Source of the DNA: Zobellia barbeyronii
GTDB lineage: Bacteria; Bacteroidota; Bacteroidia; Flavobacteriales; Flavobacteriaceae
NCBI RefSeq assembly: GCF_018603515.1
Contig: NZ_JACATN010000003.1
Coordinates: forward strand, 863,760-927,759
Direction of reading: 5' to 3'
Length of the DNA: 64,000 bases
Position 1 is the stretch's first letter; each line of letters opens with the position of its first letter. Of this stretch, positions 7,820 to 16,238 are shown piece by piece. The notes under the pieces were generated by a model. The model saw nothing but the letters and a program-made list of their open reading frames with translations. It was not told where the DNA came from and searched no databases. Both the position numbers and the translations under genes were made by a program.

Positions 7820-8980
7820 ATGACATTGACCGATTCCCTCGTTGATTTTTTTTTAGAGACCCGCAAACACACTGAAAATATTTGCGAACCTCTAGAAATC
7901 GAAGACTATGTAGTGCAACCTATTGTAGATGTTTCTCCACCAAAATGGCATCTAGGTCATACGACTTGGTTTTTTGAAGAATTTATTCTTAAGCCCCATT
8001 TTAAGGGCTATATGATTTTTGACGAAGATTTCTCCTTTGTATTCAACAGCTATTATGAAACTGTAGGCAAACGCGTGGTGCGTTCTGACCGTGGCAATCT
8101 ATCAAGACCGTCGGTAGAAAGTGTTTATGCATACCGCACGCATGTAACTCAAGCCATTAAAAATCTATTTAGCGCAACACAATCTCAAGAATTATATGAC
8201 CTATTGGAAATAGGCATACATCATGAGAAACAGCACCAAGAATTACTTTTAACTGACATTAAATTTATTCTAGGTAACAACCCCTTGCTCCCAATCTATT
8301 CTGACAGTTTTACAGAACACCCTATTGAAACTGAATCCCAAGAATGGATTTCTATGGACGAGGGTATTTACGAAATTGGTCATAACTCTAACGCGTTCTG
8401 TTATGATAATGAGCTGGGCAGGCACAAGGTATATTTACATCCTTTTAAAATATCGCGCAATTTAATTACCAATCAAGAATATATTGAATTTATAGAAGCA
8501 GGAGGCTATAAAAAGTTTGACGTCTGGCATGCCGAAGGTTGGGATTGGGTGAATCAAAATGGAATTTCTGCTCCCTTATATTGGCATTCAATTGATGGGG
8601 TTTGGCATAATTATACACTAAACGGACTTCAGAAAGTTACACCCAAAGCTCCTGTTACTCATATTTCATACTTTGAAGCGTTTGCTTTTGCACAATGGAA
8701 AGGATGCCGTCTTGCTACTGAATTTGAGTGGGAAGCCGCCCAAACTAATTTCTCTTGGGGCCAACGATGGGAATGGACCGAAAGCGCCTACCTACCCTAT
8801 CCCTTCTACAAAAAAGCGGACGGAGCTCTTGGAGAATATAACGGCAAGTTTATGGTAAATCAAAAAGTATTGCGAGGAGGATCTGTAGCAACTCCCATAC
8901 GCCACACAAGACCTACCTATCGTAATTTCTTTCAGACTAGTCTAAGATGGCAATACACCGGATTACGATTAGCCAAATAA
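7820..8980 (+). CDS. egtB: Ergothioneine biosynthesis sulfoxide synthase EgtB
   Basis: This 386-residue non-haem iron enzyme joins hercynine to a thiol (cysteine or gamma-glutamylcysteine) with oxygen, forming the sulfoxide precursor of ergothioneine. The N-terminal DinB-like domain (about 10-165) supplies the iron ligands: H47 in WHLGHTTWF, and H135 and H139 in the HxxxHxE motif (residues 135-141). A C-terminal FGE-sulfatase-type domain (about 175-385) has NLITNQEYIEFI and WEWTESAY, ending VLRGGSVAT and YTGLRLAK. egtD follows after 48 bp. No egtA or egtC is nearby, so cysteine may be the direct sulfur donor; that is inference. A weak promoter (TTG-N18-TATATTTA, 7773-7801) lies upstream. Confidence 0.93.
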   Translation: MTLTDSLVDFFLETRKHTENICEPLEIEDYVVQPIVDVSPPKWHLGHTTWFFEEFILKPHFKGYMIFDEDFSFVFNSYYETVGKRVVRSDRGNLSRPSVESVYAYRTHVTQAIKNLFSATQSQELYDLLEIGIHHEKQHQELLLTDIKFILGNNPLLPIYSDSFTEHPIETESQEWISMDEGIYEIGHNSNAFCYDNELGRHKVYLHPFKISRNLITNQEYIEFIEAGGYKKFDVWHAEGWDWVNQNGISAPLYWHSIDGVWHNYTLNGLQKVTPKAPVTHISYFEAFAFAQWKGCRLATEFEWEAAQTNFSWGQRWEWTESAYLPYPFYKKADGALGEYNGKFMVNQKVLRGGSVATPIRHTRPTYRNFFQTSLRWQYTGLRLAK

Positions 8981-9028
8981 TTTTTATATCATACGTATAG
9001 TTTTCTGATAATTTCCGACTTAAACAGC

Positions 9029-10000
9029 ATGCAAAAATCAACCAAAGCAATTTTTACAACCCAATTTGAAGAAGAAGTTCATGCTGGGCTGACTGATTTC
9101 CCCAAACATTTATCATCTAAATACTTTTATGATGAAAAAGGAGATAAGCTGTTTCAGGATATCATGCACATGCCGGAATACTATCTGACACAAAAGGAAT
9201 ATGATATTCTTTTGAACCATACGGCAGAAATATCAGAGCTCTTTGCTTCGGGAAATCCTAAATTCAAACTTATTGAATTAGGGGCCGGTGATGGTAAAAA
9301 GACTAAAATTCTGCTAAAATACTTATCTGAAAACGGTTTCGATTTTAAATACCAACCTATAGACATAAGTCAGAATGTACTTAATGGTCTGGAAAAATCA
9401 CTCCAAAAAGAATTACCTAATGTTACGGTAGAACCTCAACAAGGCACTTATTTTGAAGCCTTAGAAGAAATAAATTCAGAAAACGGAACTAAGAAGGTTA
9501 TTCTGTTTTTAGGCTCAAACATTGGAAACTTACTTCATGAACAGGCTATAGATTTTCTTAAAAGTGTTCAAGAACTCATGCAAGATGAAGATCTGTTTTT
9601 CATAGGTTTTGATATGAAGAAAAACCCGCAAACTATACTAGACGCCTATAATGACCAGACCGGTATTACAGCAGCATTTAATAAAAATGTTTTAGCTAGA
9701 ATCAACAATGAGCTAGGTGGCAATTTTGATTTGGATAAATTTCTTCATTGGGAAGTGTACGACCCAGAAACCGGTACTGCAAAGAGCTACTTAGTGTCTA
9801 AAGAAGACCAGACTGTAAGTATTGACAGCTTAGACGTACTAATTGATTTTAAACAATGGGAGACAATACACACTGAAATCTCTCAAAAATACGATGATAA
9901 AGTAGTTGCTTGGCTGGCAGAAGAAGCTGGTCTAAAAATAGAAACAGAGTTTTCCGACTCAGAGAAGTTCTACAAGAATTTTGTGCTGAGAAAAAGATAA
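9029..10000 (+). CDS. egtD: L-histidine N-alpha-methyltransferase EgtD
   Basis: This 323-residue cytosolic enzyme trimethylates histidine to hercynine with S-adenosylmethionine, the first step of ergothioneine synthesis. The start FPKHLSSKYFYDEKGDKLFQDI and PEYYLTQKEYDIL are diagnostic of the family. The SAM-binding loop is LIELGAGDGKKTKILL (about residues 83-98), and the family stretch ILFLGSNIGNLLHEQAIDFL follows. The C-terminal part carries the substrate-side segment ARINNELGGNFDLDKFLHWEVYDPE. Length is normal. It pairs with egtB upstream, and hercynine is EgtB's substrate. Confidence 0.95.
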   Translation: MQKSTKAIFTTQFEEEVHAGLTDFPKHLSSKYFYDEKGDKLFQDIMHMPEYYLTQKEYDILLNHTAEISELFASGNPKFKLIELGAGDGKKTKILLKYLSENGFDFKYQPIDISQNVLNGLEKSLQKELPNVTVEPQQGTYFEALEEINSENGTKKVILFLGSNIGNLLHEQAIDFLKSVQELMQDEDLFFIGFDMKKNPQTILDAYNDQTGITAAFNKNVLARINNELGGNFDLDKFLHWEVYDPETGTAKSYLVSKEDQTVSIDSLDVLIDFKQWETIHTEISQKYDDKVVAWLAEEAGLKIETEFSDSEKFYKNFVLRKR

Positions 10001-10067
10001 CAATACTTCCTCATTAAAACTTAATGATCATGTGCCATCTAAAAGTTGGCCCCTTAATTTACTTGAT

Positions 10068-10349
10068 ATGAAAGCAATTTGGAACGGTACGGTAATAGCC
10101 GAAAGTGATGAAACAGTAGTGGTAGAAAACAATCATTATTTTCCTGCTGAAAGCATCAAAAAAGAGTACTTTAAAACCAGTCAAACACATACCACTTGCC
10201 CGTGGAAAGGCCAAGCCCATTATTACACGTTAGCGGTAGAAGGTAAAGAAAATGCTGACGCGGCATGGTATTACCCAGAAGTCAGTCCGCTTGCCAAAGG
10301 TATTAAAGGACGTGTTGCTTTCTGGAAAGGAGTTACTGTAGAGGCATAA
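10068..10349 (+). CDS. DUF427 domain protein
   Basis: I start at 10068 (MKAIWNGTVIAESDET), where the family begins. The frame continues 12 codons further upstream without homology that I recognise. The 93-residue product has the DUF427 features: YFPAESIKKEYF, then TTCPWKGQAHYYTLAVEGK, then AAWYYPEVSPLAKGIKGRVAFWKGV. It is a small soluble beta-rich protein of unknown biochemical function. It follows egtD by 67 bp and may share its transcript. A perfect 13-bp terminator hairpin follows. Confidence 0.85.
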   Translation: MKAIWNGTVIAESDETVVVENNHYFPAESIKKEYFKTSQTHTTCPWKGQAHYYTLAVEGKENADAAWYYPEVSPLAKGIKGRVAFWKGVTVEA

Positions 10350-10382
10350 GAAACACAACTAATAACTTAATTGATTATAAAA

Positions 10383-10412
10383 AAAGCCGGAACATGAAAA
10401 TGTTCCGGCTTT
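10383..10412. terminator. Bidirectional terminator
   Basis: A perfect 13-bp stem (10383-10395 with 10400-10412, core GCCGGAACAT) is capped by a GAAA tetraloop. A-rich sequence lies on one side and T-rich on the other. It sits between the convergent DUF427 and E-set genes and can serve both. Confidence 0.9.
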
Positions 10413-10434
10413 CTATATTTATCTAACGAAAAGA

Positions 10435-10734
10435 TTATAGATCCAGAACGGCATTCTCGCCACCTGCAAAATCATTCCATTGGTAACGATCAGCTTCTGC
10501 CTCGTTTACATAGTTTCCGTCTACTATATACTTGAATTCAAAAGAAGTTTCTTTAGGAAGCTCTATAGTACCTTTAAAGCTACCATTTTTTAATTTCTTC
10601 AATGCACTTGCCTTGTTAGCTTTCCAATTGTTGAAATCACCTACAACTGCTACTTTTGTTGCTTCTTCCGCAGGAACTGTAAAAGTTACTTTACACACGG
10701 GTTTTGTTTTTAAATACTGTTTTGAAATTGCCAT
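10435..10734 (-). CDS. Isoamylase early-set / glycogen-binding (CBM48-like) domain protein
   Basis: This 99-residue protein is essentially one immunoglobulin-like E-set domain. It resembles the N-terminal domain of isoamylase and glycogen-branching enzymes and the glycogen-binding domain of AMPK. The core motif is KVAVVGDFNNWKANKASALKKL, followed by GTIELPKETSFEFKYIVDG and ending YQWNDFAGGENAVLDL. There is no signal peptide, so it is cytosolic. Binding of alpha-glucan is inferred from the fold only. It has its own promoter (10778-10809) and ends at the shared terminator. Stand-alone domains of this kind are common in Flavobacteria. Confidence 0.88.
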   Translation of the reverse strand: MAISKQYLKTKPVCKVTFTVPAEEATKVAVVGDFNNWKANKASALKKLKNGSFKGTIELPKETSFEFKYIVDGNYVNEAEADRYQWNDFAGGENAVLDL

Positions 10735-10777
10735 TATGTATTATTTTAAATTGATTTTTGGTTTCCTAATTAGAAGG

Positions 10778-10809
10778 CAAAACTAATATATTAAAATGCT
10801 CATATACAA
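10778..10809 (-). promoter_or_regulatory. Promoter of the E-set protein gene
   Basis: On the minus strand TTG (10807-10809) and TAGTTTTG (10778-10785) are separated by 21 bp. The -7 box matches TAnnTTTG exactly and lies 43 bp before the ATG. Confidence 0.6.
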
Positions 10810-10902
10810 TGATTAACGCATTTTTATCATTTTCGCAATATTCACTTAACAAATAGTGTGTAGACGTAAAAAAAGCGTCTATATTCTTTACTTTATCAAG
10901 CT

Positions 10903-11991
10903 CTATATTGCTGTCCTTAAGATTTTTACAACCTCATTAATATCTTCTTCGGTGTTATAGAAATGAAAACTAAATCTAATACCTTCACCACGCTGCGAAC
11001 AGATGACTCCGTTCTCGGTTAATTTTTGAAAAAGAGCGTTATCTCCCTTAATATTAAATATGGTACTATGGTCTTTCCTTCCAACAATTACCTTAGACAA
11101 AAGATCTAATTGACCAAACTCTTGTTGCGCCTTGCTAGAGAGTTTTTTTAATTGCTCGTCAATTGATTGTTTACCTAAAGTATTTAAATACTCTAAAGAA
11201 AATTTTAAACTTCCAAAAGTTAACGTATCCAAATGCCCTGGCTCAAAATGATTAGCAAACGGTATTCTATCTCTAGCCCCTAAATCATGTCTTGAAGCAT
11301 TAAAACCTATTACACGTACGTTAAATATTTCCTCAACTCCATCCTTAAATAACATAAATCCATTTCCGTAGCCGGATAACAACCACTTATATGCACTTGC
11401 TCCAAGAACGTCTATTGGTGAACTTTCAAAATCAAAATTTTCAGTTCCGCAGAACTGTGTCCCATCCGCAATAATCTTCAAGTTAGGGAATTCCGATTTA
11501 ATTTTTGTAAGAAAATTCATATTAATTTTAAATCCATCAGTCCACTGAACTAAACTTAAAGCCAATATGGATATATCATCTTTCCTAATTGTATCCAAAA
11601 TGTCCTCCTCTAAATTCTCGTTCAATTCTACATAAGAGACTTCAAAACCCCTATATTCAAAAGACCAGTTCACAGACGGATAATCGTCTTTTATTAAAAG
11701 TACTTTATGCTTTCTATCCAATCCTTCCAGAAGCATATTTAACCCAAGCGAGAAATTTTGAACTAAGGATGTGTTCTCTTTTTTCGCACCAAAAAAATTA
11801 GCTACAGTTTCGCGAGTTTCCGAAATCGTTTTCATAGCCACTTTGTTTCTAAAGTTACTACCTCCTATTAAATAATCTAAGTCATGTTCTTGCCTCCACT
11901 CCATTAAATCATCACTAAGTAATCCTGCCGAAGCAGTATTTGCATATATGTACTGACTTAGAACAGGAAAGTGTTTTCGGGTATTTTTCAT
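10903..11991 (-). CDS. Class V aminotransferase-fold PLP enzyme (candidate EgtE-type C-S lyase)
   Basis: This 362-residue cytosolic enzyme has the cysteine desulfurase/kynureninase fold. Visible features are the N-terminal substrate stretch YIYANTASAGLLS, the aspartate that pairs with the pyridine nitrogen (D177 in IIADGTQFCG) and the PLP lysine K202 in LGASAYKWLLSGYGNGF. The C-terminal domain ends with a typical small alpha/beta unit (VICSQRGEGIRFSFHFYNTEEDINEVVKIL, read in two parts). Substrate cannot be read from sequence. Its position 0.9 kb from egtD makes it a candidate for the missing hercynylcysteine sulfoxide lyase, which belongs to this fold in mycobacteria. It is on the opposite strand, so co-transcription is excluded. 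Confidence 0.85.
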   Translation of the reverse strand: MKNTRKHFPVLSQYIYANTASAGLLSDDLMEWRQEHDLDYLIGGSNFRNKVAMKTISETRETVANFFGAKKENTSLVQNFSLGLNMLLEGLDRKHKVLLIKDDYPSVNWSFEYRGFEVSYVELNENLEEDILDTIRKDDISILALSLVQWTDGFKINMNFLTKIKSEFPNLKIIADGTQFCGTENFDFESSPIDVLGASAYKWLLSGYGNGFMLFKDGVEEIFNVRVIGFNASRHDLGARDRIPFANHFEPGHLDTLTFGSLKFSLEYLNTLGKQSIDEQLKKLSSKAQQEFGQLDLLSKVIVGRKDHSTIFNIKGDNALFQKLTENGVICSQRGEGIRFSFHFYNTEEDINEVVKILRTAI

Positions 11992-12019
11992 CTGGTATTT
12001 TCTGTGTCGGCAATTGCCT

Positions 12020-12027
12020 TATCTTTG
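12020..12027 (+). promoter_or_regulatory. -7 box upstream of the 2TM-folA unit
   Basis: TATCTTTG is an exact TAnnTTTG match, 22 bp before the start codon at 12050. No strong -33 TTTG is present at the expected distance; only a TTCTG-like stretch is seen. The box lies just upstream of the divergent aminotransferase start (11991). Confidence 0.55.
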
Positions 12028-12049
12028 TAGACTAAAGGTAACGATTCGT

Positions 12050-12439
12050 ATGTTCTCTAAAAACAAAAACCGGTCTGAAGTAGATCTTGAGCAACACGAA
12101 ATGCTCGAAAACGCCCAAACCCGCATCAAGCAAAAGAAGCGTCTATATGTTCATTTTGTAATCTTTCTTATTGGTAGTGTCTTTATGATTCTAATTAATA
12201 AGATTCTAAAATATGGTGACACCTATGATTGGTTTATCTGGTGTATTACCTTCTGGGCCTTCTTATTTATCATTCATGCTTTTAATGTTTTTATCACACA
12301 AAAATTCATGGGTAAGGACTGGGAACGCGCTCAACGTGAAAAACTTGTAGCCAGACAAAAGAAACGTATTTCAGAAATACAAAAAGAGATAGAGACCGAT
12401 TTTCCGCTTGCTAAAATCAATAAAAAAATTGAACCATGA
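12050..12439 (+). CDS. 2TM domain-containing protein
   Basis: I start at 12050 (MFSKNKNRSEVDLEQHEML), after the -7 box at 12020; an earlier in-frame ATG at 12014 lies upstream of that box. The 129-residue protein has a charged N-terminal helix (YENAQTRIKQKKRLYVH-like) and two membrane helices at about 34-53 and 63-86 joined by a short loop (KYGDTYDWFIW). A basic, coiled-coil-like C-terminal tail follows. This matches the 2TM family of Bacteroidota, sometimes fused to LytTR or histidine kinases. Function is unknown. Its stop overlaps the folA start by 4 bp (ATGA), so the two are translationally coupled. Confidence 0.85.
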   Translation: MFSKNKNRSEVDLEQHEMLENAQTRIKQKKRLYVHFVIFLIGSVFMILINKILKYGDTYDWFIWCITFWAFLFIIHAFNVFITQKFMGKDWERAQREKLVARQKKRISEIQKEIETDFPLAKINKKIEP

Positions 12440-12936
12440 ACAATACCATAGCCATGATTGCAGCAGCGGCCGAAGATAATGCTCTAGGCAAGGACAATGA
12501 CCTTCTGTGGCATTTACCGGATGACTTTAAAAGGTTTAAAAGCCTTACCTCTGGCCATACCATTATTATGGGCAGGAAAACATACGAGAGTTTCCCTAAG
12601 CCACTTCCAAATCGCAAACATGTGATAATTACAAGGGATAAAAACTACACCGTAGATTACGACGCATGTGTTGTGGTGCATTCCTTACCTGAAGCTTTGG
12701 AACTTGTAAAAGATGAGCCGTTATCCTTTGTAATAGGAGGCGGTGAAATTTACAAATTGGGAATGGAGCTAGCCAATAAAATTGAACTTACCCGCGTACA
12801 TGGGAGTTTTGAAGATGCGGATACATTTTTTCCAGAAATAGATGAAACTATCTGGGAGCTTGCTACCGAGCAGTACCATCCAAAGGATGAAAAACACAAA
12901 TACGCGTTTACGTATCTTACCTATTTAAAAATCTAG
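12436..12936 (+). CDS. folA: Dihydrofolate reductase
   Basis: This 166-residue enzyme reduces dihydrofolate to tetrahydrofolate with NADPH, regenerating the folate oxidised by thymidylate synthase. The N-terminal part has NALGKDNDLLWHLPDDFKRF, where D30 matches the catalytic acid of the family. The NADPH-binding stretches are IIMGRKTYESFPKPLPNRKHVIITR and FVIGGGEIYK. Length is normal. It overlaps the upstream 2TM gene by 4 bp. Its 3' end overlaps the convergent murI by 12 bp. Confidence 0.96.
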   Translation: MNNTIAMIAAAAEDNALGKDNDLLWHLPDDFKRFKSLTSGHTIIMGRKTYESFPKPLPNRKHVIITRDKNYTVDYDACVVVHSLPEALELVKDEPLSFVIGGGEIYKLGMELANKIELTRVHGSFEDADTFFPEIDETIWELATEQYHPKDEKHKYAFTYLTYLKI

Positions 12937-13713
12937 TTGATTTACCGAGATATTAGCAGCTACGCCTTCAACAAAGTTTTTTAATACATCTGGATTTACA
13001 TTGGTATAAAACTGATGCTTTACAAGTTTTTCCGAAGTATTCAGGATATCGTTTTTTTCTAAAATAGCTTTCACTTGCCTAGCTACGGCCTCACCTGAAT
13101 CAATGATTTTTACGTGAACCGGTAACATCCTTTTTAACACAGGAATTAAATACGGATAATGCGTACAGCCCAACACTAAGCAATCCATACCCTGATCAAG
13201 CATTGGTTCTACATAGGTGTTCAAAAGCAACCTGGTTTCTTCCGCATCTACTTTACCGTTTTCTATTAACGGGACTAAACCTGTACCTTCTTGCTCTATT
13301 ACTTTAATACCATGGGCATGGTTTTCAGAAGTACTATGAAAAAGGCTACTAGAAAGCGTTCCCTTTGTTGCCAACACACCAATTGTCTTAGATTCGGATT
13401 GTAATGCAGCCGGCTTAATTGCGGGCTCTATGCCTATAAAAGGCAAGTTGTAATTTGCTCTTAAGTATGAAATAGCATTTGTTGTTGCCGTATTACAGGC
13501 AACAACAATAATCTTACACCCCTTCTCTAACAGAAGGTCTGTGTTCTTGATGCTAAGTTGAAGAATCTCTTCTTTGGATTTCTCCCCATAAGGTGCATTC
13601 TTACTATCCGCCAAATAGATGGTATTCTCATTGGGCAGTAATTTTTGAATTTCTTTCCAAATGGAAGTTCCTCCTACCCCTGAATCAAAAACCCCTATTG
13701 GTTGATTGCTCAT
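12925..13713 (-). CDS. murI: Glutamate racemase
   Basis: This 262-residue cytosolic enzyme makes D-glutamate for peptidoglycan. The two catalytic cysteines are C73 in VVACNTATTNA and C183 in CLVLGCTHYPYL. The N-terminal IGVFDSGVGGTSIWKEI and ADSKNAPYGEKS are diagnostic. Length is normal. It starts 10 bp after the stop of pafA on the same strand and is probably co-transcribed with it. Its C-terminus overlaps the end of folA on the other strand by 12 bp. Confidence 0.96.
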   Translation of the reverse strand: MSNQPIGVFDSGVGGTSIWKEIQKLLPNENTIYLADSKNAPYGEKSKEEILQLSIKNTDLLLEKGCKIIVVACNTATTNAISYLRANYNLPFIGIEPAIKPAALQSESKTIGVLATKGTLSSSLFHSTSENHAHGIKVIEQEGTGLVPLIENGKVDAEETRLLLNTYVEPMLDQGMDCLVLGCTHYPYLIPVLKRMLPVHVKIIDSGEAVARQVKAILEKNDILNTSEKLVKHQFYTNVNPDVLKNFVEGVAANISVNQLDF

Positions 13714-13723
13714 AGTTATCTTT

Positions 13724-15385
13724 TTATTCTAACACCTGAACTATAGGAGTTCCCGTAGCTCCGCTCGGAAATGCAATCCCCAACAATGCAGAAACAGTAG
13801 GCGCTACGTCATCTATTTCAGTCCTTTCCACCGTGCTACCCTGTTTAATTCCCGCTCCATAAAAAAGTAATGGAACATGCGTATCATAAATCTGGGGAGA
13901 ACCATGGGTAGAACCGGTTTTAGGGTACGAAATGGTAAGTGGAGACAACACTAATAATACATCGCCTGAACGCTTTTGGTTATAGCCATTTTGAAGAATA
14001 TAAGGAATACCATGTGTATAATCATTCTGCCACATTTGGTATGCAGTATATGTACGATCTATTCCTTTATAGGTCAACAGCTCCTTAGCTATAGCTTCCT
14101 GAACCTCTTGAACACTTAAATCTAAATTCTTAATAATTTTATGATCTAGGAAATATTGGTAATTTGAAAAATTCTTAACGATATCTGTCGTACCATAGTT
14201 AAACTCTAAAAACTGATTAAAATTAGCTTTCATACTATCCCAATCAATATAATCTGCTGGTATTTTCTGGTCCTTTAGGTATGAAGGAACATCAATTGCC
14301 GCATGATCCGCTGTCAAAAACACCGTATAATCCCCTTTACCCACTTTACGATCCAATTCTTTAAATAATCGTTCCAAATCTTGATCCAATCGTAAATATG
14401 TATCCTGCACCTCTTTGGAATTTACTCCAAACTTATGACCTACATAATCTGTACTAGAAAAACTAACTGCTAAGAAATCAGTTATATCATCAGACCCCAA
14501 CTGTTCAGCTTCCAATGCAGCTATAGCAAAGTCTGCTGTCATACTATTACCAAAAGGAACTGCTTTTAGCATCTCATATTTTCCATTCTCATCCCAAAGC
14601 TTTGGTATGTTATGCGGAAAAACAGAAGACTTCTCCCCCTTAAACAAACCTTCATAAGCATTATCGTCGACACCACTTTCAACGTAATCCTTAATATCTC
14701 TTAAAGTCTTCCAAGGTTTTTTATAAGCATCAAACGATTTTTCCGCATTGAATTTTTCAACCCAACTAGGCAACTTATCCATATAGTAAGAACTCGTAAT
14801 CCATGAACCATTACTAAACCAATAAGCTCCGTTGGCCGTATGACCACCAGGCAATACAGCTCCCCTATCTTTCAAAGCAATAGCTATAGTTTTTCCTCGC
14901 ATTTGGGTATGCAACCTAAGTTCGTCCGTTATGGTGGTTACAGCCATTCTGTGTGGCGACATTTTTCCGGCATCAGAAGTAGTCCCTACGGAATTGTAAG
15001 TAGAGTCCCCAGCGCAATAGACGTCAGTCTCCGTAGTTTTATCATACCAATCATTACCAATAATCCCGTGCATGGCTGGCGTTGTACCCGTATATACAGA
15101 TGTGTGACCAGGACCAGTACTAGTAGGCGCATAGTTATAATGATTGTTCTTACAGTTGAATCCTTCGTTCACCAAACGTTTAAACCCATCATCACCATAT
15201 TGATCCCAAAAACGGGTGATGTAATCATACCTCATTTGATCCACAATTATACCAACTACCAGTTTTGGATTGGTTTTTAAAGGTGCTTCAATTTGTTCTT
15301 TAGATTTTTTCTGACCGAAGGAATTGGAAGGTAAAAAAGCGATTGTAAATACTGAGAAAAATAAGATGAAATAATTCTTGCACAT
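13724..15385 (-). CDS. pafA: PafA-type alkaline phosphatase
   Basis: This 553-residue secreted phosphatase has a signal peptide of about 24 residues (ending SNSFG-Q) and the two-zinc alkaline phosphatase fold. D49 in IIVDQMR is a zinc ligand. T90 (STGPGHT) is the nucleophile, as expected for PafA rather than the serine of PhoA. N111 in GIIGNDWY and K172/R174 in ALKDRGAVLPGGH match the PafA substrate residues N100, K162 and R164. Further metal ligands lie in TADHAAIDVP and STHGSP. PafA enzymes release phosphate from many monoesters and are not repressed by phosphate in Flavobacterium. A -7 box at 15405-15412 lies 20 bp upstream, and murI follows. Confidence 0.92.
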   Translation of the reverse strand: MCKNYFILFFSVFTIAFLPSNSFGQKKSKEQIEAPLKTNPKLVVGIIVDQMRYDYITRFWDQYGDDGFKRLVNEGFNCKNNHYNYAPTSTGPGHTSVYTGTTPAMHGIIGNDWYDKTTETDVYCAGDSTYNSVGTTSDAGKMSPHRMAVTTITDELRLHTQMRGKTIAIALKDRGAVLPGGHTANGAYWFSNGSWITSSYYMDKLPSWVEKFNAEKSFDAYKKPWKTLRDIKDYVESGVDDNAYEGLFKGEKSSVFPHNIPKLWDENGKYEMLKAVPFGNSMTADFAIAALEAEQLGSDDITDFLAVSFSSTDYVGHKFGVNSKEVQDTYLRLDQDLERLFKELDRKVGKGDYTVFLTADHAAIDVPSYLKDQKIPADYIDWDSMKANFNQFLEFNYGTTDIVKNFSNYQYFLDHKIIKNLDLSVQEVQEAIAKELLTYKGIDRTYTAYQMWQNDYTHGIPYILQNGYNQKRSGDVLLVLSPLTISYPKTGSTHGSPQIYDTHVPLLFYGAGIKQGSTVERTEIDDVAPTVSALLGIAFPSGATGTPIVQVLE

Positions 15386-15404
15386 AGTTGTTTTGTTGAG
15401 ATAA

Positions 15405-15412
15405 CAAAAGTA
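15405..15412 (-). promoter_or_regulatory. -7 box of pafA promoter
   Basis: The minus strand reads TACTTTTG, an exact TAnnTTTG match, 20 bp before the pafA ATG. The -33 region shows no clear TTTG. Confidence 0.5.
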
Positions 15413-15465
15413 AAGAAATTCCCCTTTTAAACTAAAAATGCAAGTTAAATGAAATCCTTTATTGC

Positions 15466-15473
15466 TATTTTTG
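15466..15473 (+). promoter_or_regulatory. -7 box of mlaE promoter
   Basis: TATTTTTG matches TAnnTTTG exactly, 25 bp before the mlaE start at 15498. This supports the 15498 start over an earlier ATG at 15462 that would lie upstream of the box. Confidence 0.55.
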
Positions 15474-15497
15474 TTAGGATATACCTATTTTCATCCC

Positions 15498-16238
15498 ATG
15501 AAACACCTAGCATCGATTGGCAGATATGCCATTATGATAAAAGAGGTCTTTAAGAAACCTACAAAATGGCGCATTATGAAATCGCTCATTTTGAAAGAAA
15601 TAGACGAACTCATTTTTGGATCACTGGGTATCATTATTTTTATTTCGTTCTTTATAGGGGCGGTAATAACTATACAAACCGCCTTGAACCTTACCAACCC
15701 AATAATTCCAAAATACCTTATTGGTTTTACTGCAAGACAATCACTGATTTTAGAGTTCTCACCAACCTTTGTCTCTATTGTCATGGCAGGTAAAGTAGGG
15801 TCTTACATTACATCAAGCATAGGTTCTATGCGTGTGACCGAACAGATAGATGCCCTAGACGTTATGGGTGTAAATGCACTCAACTACCTTGTTTTTCCTA
15901 AGATTATTGCAATGCTTTTTTACCCGTTTGCCATAGCCATCTCCATGTTCGTTGGTATTTCTGGTGGATGGATTGCAGGAGTTTTTGGTGGGTTTCTTAC
16001 CAGTGCCGACTTTGTTGAAGGTCTTCAGTTAGACTTCTCCCCATTTCAAGTTACTTATGCTTTTATAAAAACATTAGTGTTTGCATTTGTTTTGGCTACA
16101 GTACCATCTTATCATGGTTTTTATATGAAAGGTGGGGCATTAGAAGTGGGTAAGGCTAGTACAACTGCTTTTGTATGGACGAGCGTTGTAATTATTGTAT
16201 CAAACTACATACTCACTCAACTCTTATTAGGCCAATGA
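15498..16238 (+). CDS. mlaE: MlaE-type ABC permease
   Basis: This 246-residue inner-membrane permease belongs to the Mla lipid-transport family, which moves phospholipids between the inner and outer membranes. The start at 15498 (MKHLASIGRYAIM) follows the -7 box. The family core is visible: GSLGIIIFISFFIGAVITIQTALNL, the long motif LEFSPTFVSIVMAGKVGSYITSSIGSMRVTEQIDALDVMG (read in two parts) and LVFPKIIAMLFYPFAIAIS. Five membrane segments are likely. It overlaps the ATPase gene by 4 bp (ATGA). The substrate-binding MCE protein MlaD is not adjacent here. Confidence 0.92.
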   Translation: MKHLASIGRYAIMIKEVFKKPTKWRIMKSLILKEIDELIFGSLGIIIFISFFIGAVITIQTALNLTNPIIPKYLIGFTARQSLILEFSPTFVSIVMAGKVGSYITSSIGSMRVTEQIDALDVMGVNALNYLVFPKIIAMLFYPFAIAISMFVGISGGWIAGVFGGFLTSADFVEGLQLDFSPFQVTYAFIKTLVFAFVLATVPSYHGFYMKGGALEVGKASTTAFVWTSVVIIVSNYILTQLLLGQ

